A DNA stretch of 64,000 nt, taken from contig OY759969.1 of NCBI GenBank assembly GCA_963662865.1, positions 2,108,001 to 2,172,000 on the forward strand. Reading direction: 5' to 3'. Position numbers and translations under genes: made by a program. The notes under the pieces are model-generated. The model saw nothing but the letters and a program-made list of their open reading frames with translations, ran no database searches and was not told the origin of the DNA. Of this stretch, positions 55,419 through 63,167 are shown piece after piece (within the stretch, counting starts at the first letter, position 1; the number at the start of each line of letters is the position of its first letter). Source of the stretch: JAJDYQ01 sp963662865. Lineage in GTDB: Bacteria; Pseudomonadota; Gammaproteobacteria; JAJDYQ01.

Positions 55419-55684
55419 GATACCCTTGTACCGGCAAAACACTGATATACATACAGTCTGAGTATTTTAAGCTAAATTAAACATGGGTGAAAAGACCCGG
55501 CTATGGGGTAATATTGCCCGCGCTAACTGCTGCGATGTTGGTTTCTGTCCCGGTTCAGTGTTGCCGGGAGCGACGATTTTGTCTATAGGCTACCGGACGA
55601 TTCGACTTTGTTTGGAAATCAGTTGTCCGGTATTGCCCAAAAATTTTTCCAACAATTCCCTGACGTTACGCCCTCTTTACCGGT

Positions 55685-55693
55685 TTATCCACA
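55685..55693 (+). promoter_or_regulatory. Perfect DnaA box upstream of nrdA
   Basis: TTATCCACA, the exact strong DnaA-box sequence, 175 bases before the nrdA start. In E. coli the nrdAB promoter is controlled by DnaA, so the same control is likely here. Confidence 0.75.
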
Positions 55694-55731
55694 GCCTGTC
55701 CCCAGTTATTCCCCGGAATATCCAGCGCAAA

Positions 55732-55747
55732 CCCCAATATATTGTGC
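55732..55747 (+). promoter_or_regulatory. NrdR box 1 upstream of nrdA
   Basis: CCCCAATATATTGTGC resembles the NrdR consensus (ACACWATATATWGTGT-like palindrome) and lies 120 bases before nrdA. It is paired with a second box 32 bases downstream, roughly three helical turns as is usual for NrdR. Confidence 0.75.
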
Positions 55748-55763
55748 TTGACTTATGTCAGCG

Positions 55764-55779
55764 CTGCTATATATTGCGT
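55764..55779 (+). promoter_or_regulatory. NrdR box 2 upstream of nrdA
   Basis: CTGCTATATATTGCGT is a second, weaker NrdR-like site sharing TATATTG with box 1, 32 bases downstream. The pair suggests repression of nrdAB when dATP is high. Confidence 0.7.
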
Positions 55780-55867
55780 TTCAAGGGTTGAGAACACGAA
55801 TAACAAAACCCTCAGAACTACATACTCCAGAAGGCCCATAAGGCAGGGAATAAAATAAGGATAGGAT

Positions 55868-58732
55868 ATGCAAACCGACGTCCTACATGACGTAGCTGAG
55901 ACCGTAACCCGATCTGCCGCAGACGCTGCCATATCACCGGCCGACGGTGCTGTTGCCAGCCCATATGGCGACTTCAGGGTCATCCGCCGTAACGGCAAAA
56001 CCACCGGTTTTGACGCCAACAAAATCAGGATTGCCATGACGAAGGCGTTTCTGGAAATTGAAGGCGGTAGCGCCGCGGCTTCCAGCCGGGTGCACCTTAT
56101 CGTCGATAATCTGACCGATCAGGTCTGTAAAGCCGTTACCCGCCACCTGGATGTCGGCAGTGCCGTCCATATAGAGTCAATCCAGGATCAGGTCGAGCTC
56201 GCCCTGATGCGTAACGGCGAACAAAAGGTTGCCCGCGCCTATGTACTCTACCGCGAAGAGCACGCCCGTGCGCGCGCTGAACGCAAGACGGAGGAGCTGC
56301 CTGAAGCCATTGAAACCGGCAGCACAATCCGTATTACCTGTGTCGATGGTTCGACCGCTGACTTCGACACAGAACGCCTCGGCGTGATTATGGATGAAGC
56401 CACTGCCGGTCTTGAGTCGGTCAGCGCAGAGAAGGTCATAAACGGCGTTATGAAGAGTTTGTTTGATGGCGTTAAAGAAGAGGATGTCTGTCAGGCGGTG
56501 GTCATGTCGGCCCGTACCATGATTGAGCAGGATCCCAATTATTCTTATGTTGCCGCCCGCCTGCTGCTTGACGGTTTGCGTACCGAGGTTCTGACCTATG
56601 TCGCCAGGGCCCGTACCTGTGTCACCCAGACCGGTATGCGGGATATGTATGCGGACTACTTCAAGCGGTACATCAAAATCGGTATTGACCTGGAACTGCT
56701 CGATAATCAGCTCGGTACTTACGACTTGGAAAGGCTGGGTGGGGCAATCAAGCCGGAACGTGATCTGCAGTTTACTTATTTGGGATTGCAGACCCTGTAT
56801 GATCGTTATCTGCTGCACACCGACACGGGTGCACGTATCGAATTACCGCAGGCCTTTTTCATGCGCGTCGGCATGGGTCTGGCGATTAACGAAGTGGATC
56901 GTGAAGCCCGTGCGATTGAGTTCTATAATCTGCTGTCCTCGTTCGATTTCATGAGCTCAACCCCAACTCTGTTTAACTCAGGGACTCTTCGGCCTCAGCT
57001 CTCCTCTTGCTATCTGACGACCGTCCCGGACGACCTCGATGGCATTTTCAGTGCGATCAGGGACGATGCACTGCTTTCAAAGTTTGCCGGCGGTCTCGGC
57101 AATGACTGGAGCCGTGTACGCGCACTCGGTTCACATATCAAAGGTACCAATGGCAAATCCCAGGGTATCGTACCTTTCCTGAAAGTCGCCAACGATACCG
57201 CAGTCGCGGTGAACCAGGGTGGCAAACGCAAGGGTGCCATGTGTGCTTATCTGGAAACCTGGCATTTGGATATCGAGGAATTTCTGGAGTTGCGCAAAAA
57301 TACCGGTGACGACCGCCGCCGTACCCATGACATGAATACCGCCAACTGGATTCCTGATCTTTTCATGAAGCGCGTCAGCGAGGAAGGCGCATGGACATTG
57401 TTTTCGCCGGATGAGACGCCGGACCTGCACGAACTGACCGGTCTGGCGTTTGAAAGACGCTATCAGGAGTACGAAGCCATGGCTGAAAACGGCGGGTTGC
57501 GTCACCACAAAAAAATGCAGGCCGTTGACCTGTGGCGTAAAATGCTGGGTTTGTTATTTGAAACCGGTCATCCATGGGTTACGTTTAAAGACCCGTGCAA
57601 TCTGCGTTCGCCGCAACAACATACAGGTGTCGTGCATTCCTCCAATCTGTGTACCGAGATCACATTAAATACCAGCGACGAGGAAATCGCGGTATGCAAT
57701 CTCGGTAGCGTCAATATGGCTCGGCATATTGGTAAAGAGGGCTTGGACCTGGAGAAATTGGAAAAGACCATCGATACGGCAATGCGCATGCTGGATAATG
57801 TGATTGATTACAATTACTACAGCGTACCACAGGCGCATTACTCAAATATGAAGCACCGCCCGGTGGGTATCGGCATCATGGGGTTTCAAGATGCGCTGTA
57901 TCAGTTGAAAACTGCTTACGCTTCTGAGGAAGCCGTGGAGTTTGCCGACCGTTCCATGGAGGCCATTAGCTATTATGCGATCAAGGCATCGAGTAATCTG
58001 GCTGTGGAGCGCGGTAAATATTCATCGTTTGAGGGTTCGCTCTGGTCTCAGGGTATTCTGCCTATTGACTCCATCAACAAACTGGAAGAAGGCCGAGGCG
58101 GGTATCTGCAACTGGATCGTTCCGTCATGCTGGACTGGGATGCTCTGCGCAAGCAGGTCATGGCAGCCGGTATGCGTAACTCCAACTGTATGGCGATTGC
58201 TCCTACCGCAACGATTTCCAATATCTGTGGTGTCAGTCAGTCTATTGAACCAACCTATCAAAATTTATTTGTAAAATCCAATTTGTCCGGTGAATTCACC
58301 GTTATTAATCCGTATCTTGTTGAAGAATTGAAATCTCGTAACCTGTGGGATGAAGTTATGGTTAACGACCTGAAATACTTTGATGGTAGTGTGCAGCCGG
58401 TTGATCGTATCCCACAAGATATTAAAGATCGGTACGCCACGGCATTTGAAATTGATCCGCGCTGGCTGGTTGAGGCCGCAGCCCGTCGCCAGAAATGGAT
58501 TGATCAGGCGCAGTCGCTCAATCTGTACATGGCTGAGCCATCAGGCAAAAAAATGGATAATCTGTACAAGCTGGCCTGGGTACGTGGTCTGAAGACAACT
58601 TATTATCTGCGTTCCATGGGCGCAACTCATATGGAAAAAACCGGCAGCGATAATATGCAGGGCGATAATACCGTCTCTGCGACACGCGGGGCCTGTTCTA
58701 TCCTCGGCCCTGATTGTGAATCATGCCAGTGA
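55868..58732 (+). CDS. nrdA: Class Ia ribonucleoside-diphosphate reductase, alpha subunit, with two ATP-cones
   Basis: This catalytic subunit reduces NDPs to dNDPs. It is 954 residues long. Two ATP-cone domains are visible at about 35-130 (FRVIRRNGKTTGFDANKIR) and 150-240 (IRITCVDGSTADFDTERLG), as in Pseudomonas-type NrdA; the outer cone usually senses dATP. The barrel has STPTLFNSGT, QLSSCYL (first redox Cys), NLCTEI (radical Cys) and GIGIMGFQDALY. The C-terminal CESCQ is the shuttle pair. AAGGATAGG precedes the start. It is followed by nrdB after 48 bases. Confidence 0.96.
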   Translation: MQTDVLHDVAETVTRSAADAAISPADGAVASPYGDFRVIRRNGKTTGFDANKIRIAMTKAFLEIEGGSAAASSRVHLIVDNLTDQVCKAVTRHLDVGSAVHIESIQDQVELALMRNGEQKVARAYVLYREEHARARAERKTEELPEAIETGSTIRITCVDGSTADFDTERLGVIMDEATAGLESVSAEKVINGVMKSLFDGVKEEDVCQAVVMSARTMIEQDPNYSYVAARLLLDGLRTEVLTYVARARTCVTQTGMRDMYADYFKRYIKIGIDLELLDNQLGTYDLERLGGAIKPERDLQFTYLGLQTLYDRYLLHTDTGARIELPQAFFMRVGMGLAINEVDREARAIEFYNLLSSFDFMSSTPTLFNSGTLRPQLSSCYLTTVPDDLDGIFSAIRDDALLSKFAGGLGNDWSRVRALGSHIKGTNGKSQGIVPFLKVANDTAVAVNQGGKRKGAMCAYLETWHLDIEEFLELRKNTGDDRRRTHDMNTANWIPDLFMKRVSEEGAWTLFSPDETPDLHELTGLAFERRYQEYEAMAENGGLRHHKKMQAVDLWRKMLGLLFETGHPWVTFKDPCNLRSPQQHTGVVHSSNLCTEITLNTSDEEIAVCNLGSVNMARHIGKEGLDLEKLEKTIDTAMRMLDNVIDYNYYSVPQAHYSNMKHRPVGIGIMGFQDALYQLKTAYASEEAVEFADRSMEAISYYAIKASSNLAVERGKYSSFEGSLWSQGILPIDSINKLEEGRGGYLQLDRSVMLDWDALRKQVMAAGMRNSNCMAIAPTATISNICGVSQSIEPTYQNLFVKSNLSGEFTVINPYLVEELKSRNLWDEVMVNDLKYFDGSVQPVDRIPQDIKDRYATAFEIDPRWLVEAAARRQKWIDQAQSLNLYMAEPSGKKMDNLYKLAWVRGLKTTYYLRSMGATHMEKTGSDNMQGDNTVSATRGACSILGPDCESCQ

Positions 58733-58780
58733 GGCATAAGCAGCATAAAGCATAAAGCCAATACATAAGGAGATCGCAAG

Positions 58781-60115
58781 ATGTTACAACAATGGGCCAA
58801 TCCTCTGGCCGGACTAACGCCGGGTTCTGGAACGACGGAAGCCAGGACCGCAGCACCTGCTGTCCAGGCGATTGTCCCGTCAACGATTTCTCTTGATATG
58901 GCCGAATCCATGGTCGGTAGCAATACGCCTGAAGAAGTGCCCCACTCGTCAACGCCGACTCTCTCTCCCTGTGCATTGGGTGTTTCGGGTGCTGCTACCG
59001 GTTGTGGGCATCAATCGGATAATAGCGTCCAGACACCGCTTGCCACGACCAGTACGCTGGCAGGCGCCGATGCCCCGGAGACCCGTGTTCCCCCGAAGGC
59101 CACTGATACCAGGCCGGTTAATCCGGATGACAAGCGTGTCATCAACGGGATGACGGACATCAATCAGTTGGCGCCGTTCAAATATCCCTGGGCATGGAAC
59201 TACTTTCTCAATGCCAACAGAAACCACTGGACGCCGCTGGATATCAACATGGCGCAGGATGTGCATGATTATCACCATAAGTTGACGCCGGAAGAGCGTC
59301 ATGTGTATGAGAATGTGCTGTCCTATCTGACCACTTCCGATATCCTCGCCATGCGCAATATCGGTCTGGCCGTGATGGAAAAGATGAGTGCCCCGGAACT
59401 GCAAATTTATCAGGCACGCCAGGTCTATGAAGAATCGCTGCACACTTGGACTTACCAGCATTGCATCGAGACTATCGGGCTGGACCAGGGTGAAATCTAC
59501 AATCGCTACCGTGTGGTGCCTGAGATCAACGGCAAGATTCAGATCGCCAATCGCCGGCTGCACTCCATTCTGCGCAGCGACATTGATCTGAATGACCGTG
59601 ATGAGCTGGAAAATTTCGTTATGGCCTACATTTTCTTCAGCGGCATCTTTGAGGGTTGCTGGTTTTACAATGGCTTTAGCCCTATTTTTGCGTTGCAGCG
59701 CCGCGGTTTGATGAAAGGTACCGCCGAGCAGTTGCAGTACATCATGCGTGATGAAGTCATGCATGCATCCTTCGGTATCCGCGTGGTCAAACAGATCATC
59801 CAGGAAGAAAGCGTTAAGTTACGTCCGCAGGCCATTCGCACTATGTGGGACGAAGCCGAGGCGGCTGAATCCGCTTATGCCGGCTATATCCTGCGCACCC
59901 CAATCCTGGGTTACTCCAGAGAGGACCATGACAGTCAGTTCCGTTTTATCGCCAATCGTCGCGCCCGCCAGTTGGGCCTGGAAGAACCTTTCCCTGCGAC
60001 CAGAGAGGCTGCTCTGCCATGGCTTGATGAGCAGGTTAATCTGCGCAAGGAAAAGAATTTTTTTGAAACGCGCGTGACCGAATATCAGACCGGTGGTGGG
60101 TTGAGCTGGGATTAA
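58781..60115 (+). CDS. nrdB: Class Ia ribonucleotide reductase, beta subunit, with a long N-terminal extension
   Basis: This is the radical-generating subunit. Residues 1-115 are a Ser/Thr/Pro-rich, low-complexity extension with no ATP-cone. The ferritin-like core starts at DDKRVINGMTDINQL. Metal ligands are seen in TSDILAMRN, EESLHTWTYQHC (E..H, with the radical Tyr four residues after the His), FEGCWFYNG and RDEVMHASFG. The C-terminus YQTGGGLSWD is the docking tail for NrdA. Retention of the Tyr supports class Ia. AAGGAG precedes the start. The extension is longer than I would expect from Pseudomonas-type homologues. Confidence 0.95.
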   Translation: MLQQWANPLAGLTPGSGTTEARTAAPAVQAIVPSTISLDMAESMVGSNTPEEVPHSSTPTLSPCALGVSGAATGCGHQSDNSVQTPLATTSTLAGADAPETRVPPKATDTRPVNPDDKRVINGMTDINQLAPFKYPWAWNYFLNANRNHWTPLDINMAQDVHDYHHKLTPEERHVYENVLSYLTTSDILAMRNIGLAVMEKMSAPELQIYQARQVYEESLHTWTYQHCIETIGLDQGEIYNRYRVVPEINGKIQIANRRLHSILRSDIDLNDRDELENFVMAYIFFSGIFEGCWFYNGFSPIFALQRRGLMKGTAEQLQYIMRDEVMHASFGIRVVKQIIQEESVKLRPQAIRTMWDEAEAAESAYAGYILRTPILGYSREDHDSQFRFIANRRARQLGLEEPFPATREAALPWLDEQVNLRKEKNFFETRVTEYQTGGGLSWD

Positions 60116-60173
60116 GGATGACTGGAGTGGCCTTGTGGCCTGGAATATAATTGTCAAAACCGGAGGTGATTTT

Positions 60174-60365
60174 ATGCAATGCACACGCTGTTATTCTCAT
60201 ATGCAACTGGTAAAGCGAGAAAATCACCAGGACAGTTTTTTAGAGTGGCATCAATGTCCTGTATGCAACCGTATGGAGTTCATCTCTGAGCCGGTTCGTT
60301 ATAACTCTGATCTAAGCAGCCATGCTTCACAAAGACCTGATCATGTCATGAACCTGACAAGCTGA
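60174..60365 (+). CDS. Small zinc-ribbon protein
   Basis: A 63-residue protein starting MQCTRCYSHMQLVKRE, with CTRC and CPVC forming a four-cysteine zinc site. The ATG at 60174 has a strong GGAGGTG site, so the longer frame from 60135 is not needed. It resembles short rubredoxin-like ribbons of unknown role and follows nrdB by 58 bases; it might share that transcript. Confidence 0.75.
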   Translation: MQCTRCYSHMQLVKRENHQDSFLEWHQCPVCNRMEFISEPVRYNSDLSSHASQRPDHVMNLTS

Positions 60366-60379
60366 GCTTTTTTCTGGTG

Positions 60380-60640
60380 CCTCCGAAATAAAGGGTTGGT
60401 GTCGTTCTTTCCGGGTCAGGAGTGAAAACTCACCATGTTGTTCAGCTCGCTCGTTTGACTTGCCATAGGCGGGTTCAGGCTCATTCGTGCGGTGCGCTTT
60501 GGATAAAGCGTTCGGCTTTGCCGTTGGTTCGTGGGGTATAGAACCGGACTCGGATGCGGAGTAGCTTCTGTTGCCTGTACAGCCCGTGCGAGGCGCTTGG
60601 GCCGGTAGCAGGAACCGTCGTCGGTCATCACGTGGGTAAA
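60380..60640 (-). pseudogene. Degenerate IS481-family transposase fragment
   Basis: Broken minus-strand frames still show the IS481 integrase-core signatures VMTDDGSCYR and, in another frame, FYTPRTNGKAERFIQ, followed by a stop. At least one frameshift and one stop lie between them. No ends or full-length gene remain, so it is inactive. The rest of the 607-base gap to 60973 contains the partial duplicate at 60690-60750 and no further gene. Confidence 0.85.
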
Positions 60641-60689
60641 AAGGTGACTTGGGGGGCTGGATAGTAGTCCAGCGCTGCGATACTACTTC

Positions 60690-60750
60690 AGAAATCAGCA
60701 AAGCAATTCAGCATATCAGGCAATAATATTCTATTCGACGTACTTACTGA
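60690..60750 (+). repeat. Decayed duplicate of the 5' end of the 60973 gene
   Basis: About 60 bases (CAGAAATCAGCAAAGCAA... to TTCGACGTACTTA) match 60949-61010 at roughly 80% identity. The copy has lost the ATG (CATATCAGGC versus CATATGTCAGG) and then diverges. It lies next to the IS481 remnant. Confidence 0.75.
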
Positions 60751-60972
60751 GGGAGAACAGTGCAGTAAAGGAAAGAGCAGGATTATTTCGTAATGGATTC
60801 CCATAATGAAACTCATGAATAATCAGTCATATTGTATGAATTGCTACCATTTATCTGAAGTTTGTAGCCACTGAGTCCAAAGGTTCTCCGGTCACTCTGT
60901 ATTATTTTTTCACTTGTGTAAGCTGATAGTCAGTATGTTTTTAAGCCGGAAATCAGCGAAGCAACTTAACAT

Positions 60973-61335
60973 ATGTCAGGCAGTAACACTCAATTCGACG
61001 TATTTATAGAGAGCGATCAATATACTGTATCCATTGACTATTCCGATGTTGAGCGCGGCATGGGTTTTTTCGCCAGTATGGACAAGGATATGGATGGAGG
61101 TTGGCGCATGGGGCCTGAGTACGTCCACGAACCCAGCCTGCTTCAACGTAGCCAGATTGTTGCAGAACGTCTGATGTTGGCCCTTGAAGGCCATAACGCT
61201 TCTCTGAAAGTCGCCATGGCCGCCTATATCGTCTGGCGCGTTCCGAACATAAAGGAGTTGCATATTGATACTTCAGGCGACCCTTCGCTTACTGAGATTA
61301 TTACCCGAGGAACCATAAACATGGGTACAGAATGA
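60973..61335 (+). CDS. Hypothetical protein coupled to a CheY-like receiver
   Basis: A 120-residue protein with no recognised domain: MSGSNTQFDVFIESDQYTVS, mixed alpha/beta, and a probable helix RSQIVAERLMLALEGH. Its stop overlaps the receiver start by up to four bases (ATGA), so both are translated together. A decayed copy of its 5' end lies upstream, suggesting a past tandem duplication. It may be a partner or target of the receiver. Confidence 0.6.
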   Translation: MSGSNTQFDVFIESDQYTVSIDYSDVERGMGFFASMDKDMDGGWRMGPEYVHEPSLLQRSQIVAERLMLALEGHNASLKVAMAAYIVWRVPNIKELHIDTSGDPSLTEIITRGTINMGTE

Positions 61336-61697
61336 TGGCATCCATACTCATTATTGATGATTCACCAACCAGTTCACAGATGCTCGCAAAAATAATGGAG
61401 CAGCAGGGACACAGCGTCTCTTTCGCAAAAGATGGAGAAAGCGGTATCGAGAAGGCTCGTGCAGAAAAGCCGGGGCTTATTCTAATGGATCTGGTTATGC
61501 CAGGCATGAACGGTTTTCAGGCCACCCGTAAGCTGACCAGGGACCCTGAAACGTCAGACATCCCTGTCATTATTGTTTCATCCAAGAATCAGGAAACGGA
61601 TATTATCTACGGACAGCGCCAGGGCGCGGCTGAATACGTGGCAAAACCGTTTGACGACGCGGTCATAAATGGAGCGGTTAGCAGGGCAATCGGCTGA
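61332..61697 (+). CDS. Single-domain response regulator (PilH/CheY-like)
   Basis: A 121-residue receiver domain. It has the acidic pocket IIDDSPTSSQ, phospho-acceptor Asp in GLILMDLVMPGMNG (about residue 53), and the Ser and Lys in IIVSSKNQ and AKPFDDA. The opening ILIIDDSPTSSQMLAKIMEQQGH strongly resembles PilG/PilH-type twitching regulators. No output domain or kinase is nearby. It overlaps the previous gene; an ATG at 61335 is an alternative start. Confidence 0.88.
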   Translation: MMASILIIDDSPTSSQMLAKIMEQQGHSVSFAKDGESGIEKARAEKPGLILMDLVMPGMNGFQATRKLTRDPETSDIPVIIVSSKNQETDIIYGQRQGAAEYVAKPFDDAVINGAVSRAIG

Positions 61698-61714
61698 TTC
61701 AGTATTATTTTCCG

Positions 61715-63121
61715 TTATCGGGACCGTGCTTTTTTATGCCACGGTCCTGTTATCGCTACAGTGCTGTTTTGCTGTTGCAGATTTACAAACAAGGTTGTCC
61801 TGTCGGGGCTAAAAGTTGCACCGGCGAACTCTGCTGCACTTTGTACATTTTCTGCTATTACATAATAATCACCTTCGAGTGTGACGCCGATTAATCTCTG
61901 TTTCTCGTGATGGTCTTCACAGACGAGCAGATCATTATTCGGCATTAATGCCAGATTATCGCCATGGCGTAGCAGATGTGGATTATTGGGCTCACTAAAC
62001 AAGGTGAGCTGTCCGGGCTTTTTGTCTTCGCTTTGTTGGCCTTCATCCGGTGAAGGTCTGTAATTAAATATTTGCCCCAATCCCTTAGCACCGCCCTCTG
62101 TACACATAAACCATATCAGTGAACCCTCTTTATCCTGCTGCAAAGTCATTCCTTCTCCGCGGATAAACATTGCTGCATCCTTGGATATTCCCTGCTGTCT
62201 GAGACTGTCGTCCGGTGGATCAACATTTTCGAGATCTACCCATCTCACATCCTGAGGTTCCTGCGCGGGAAACAGGCGGCGCCATTGATTACCCGTCGCA
62301 GACGGGCCGGTTGAATCCTTTACAGCCAGAGCCTGGAGTCTGCCTCCTCTTATCAGCTTCCCGCGTCTGTCAGGTATATATCGGTAAAATAGCCCATTCC
62401 GCCGATCTTCCGTCATATAGACAATACCCGTTGCGGGATCAACAATCGCTGCTTCGTGGTTAAAGCGCCCCATGGCCTTAATGGGCACTGCTTCCTGCAT
62501 CCCTGATTTCTTTGCCGGCACCTCGAAGCAATATCCATGAGATTTGCGTAACCAATGCTCCCCGCGCTTTGTTGCTGACTCCTCACAACTGATCCAGCTA
62601 TCCCAGGGCGTCATCCCTCCGGAACAATTTCGAAGGGTGCCCGCCAGTGCCATGTGCTGACGCTCCAGGCGGCGGGATTTGAGATTATAGACAAGGCGCC
62701 GAACACCGCCCGGAGCAAATATCCCGTCTCGATTCTGATCATAGATTCTGGCGGCATGTTTTCGCTTTATGGCCGTATCAGTGTCATGCCAGCAGGACAA
62801 GTCGGTCTGCGTCATATCCAGCTCATGGTTACACAGCACAACAACACGGTCATTATCCAGGGGGAAGGCATGCATTCCGTCCGGCCAGCCCGGAGTTTTC
62901 AAGCCATCCTCCATTTCCTGTCCGATGGTGGAGATAATCTGGTAACGAAAGCCCCCCGGCAGATTCAGGATATATTTTGAGTCTTTCTGTAAAGGCCCAA
63001 ACCCTGAGTCTGATATATTTTTCAGTGAACCGGGCGAAGCACTTGCTGTCATCAGGAGTTGACCATACTGGGTTGATGCCCCGCTGATCAATGTTGTTTT
63101 TAAAAAGACTCTTCGGTCCAT
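61715..63121 (-). CDS. PhoX-like (DUF839) phosphatase-family protein
   Basis: A 468-residue exported protein. The N-terminus (MDRRVFLKTTLISGAS) has an RR followed by FLK, a twin-arginine-like signal typical of PhoX. The body reads as a PhoX propeller: LPGGFRYQIIS, GWPDGMHAFP, VVLCNHE, NCSGGMTPWDSWISCEES and GRFNHEAAIVDP, with the Cys/Glu/His metal residues expected for Ca/Fe-dependent phosphatases. It may hydrolyse phosphoesters; an inactive propeller is the alternative. It diverges from the vWA-like gene. Confidence 0.82.
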   Translation of the reverse strand: MDRRVFLKTTLISGASTQYGQLLMTASASPGSLKNISDSGFGPLQKDSKYILNLPGGFRYQIISTIGQEMEDGLKTPGWPDGMHAFPLDNDRVVVLCNHELDMTQTDLSCWHDTDTAIKRKHAARIYDQNRDGIFAPGGVRRLVYNLKSRRLERQHMALAGTLRNCSGGMTPWDSWISCEESATKRGEHWLRKSHGYCFEVPAKKSGMQEAVPIKAMGRFNHEAAIVDPATGIVYMTEDRRNGLFYRYIPDRRGKLIRGGRLQALAVKDSTGPSATGNQWRRLFPAQEPQDVRWVDLENVDPPDDSLRQQGISKDAAMFIRGEGMTLQQDKEGSLIWFMCTEGGAKGLGQIFNYRPSPDEGQQSEDKKPGQLTLFSEPNNPHLLRHGDNLALMPNNDLLVCEDHHEKQRLIGVTLEGDYYVIAENVQSAAEFAGATFSPDRTTLFVNLQQQNSTVAITGPWHKKARSR

Positions 63122-63167
63122 AAACTTAAATTCACAATAGTGACCTTAATGTAGATATAATTTCCAC

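Noticed and set aside
55483..55791. 102-codon plus-strand ORF upstream of nrdA
   Set aside because: It covers the DnaA and NrdR boxes, has no ribosome binding site and no recognisable protein content.
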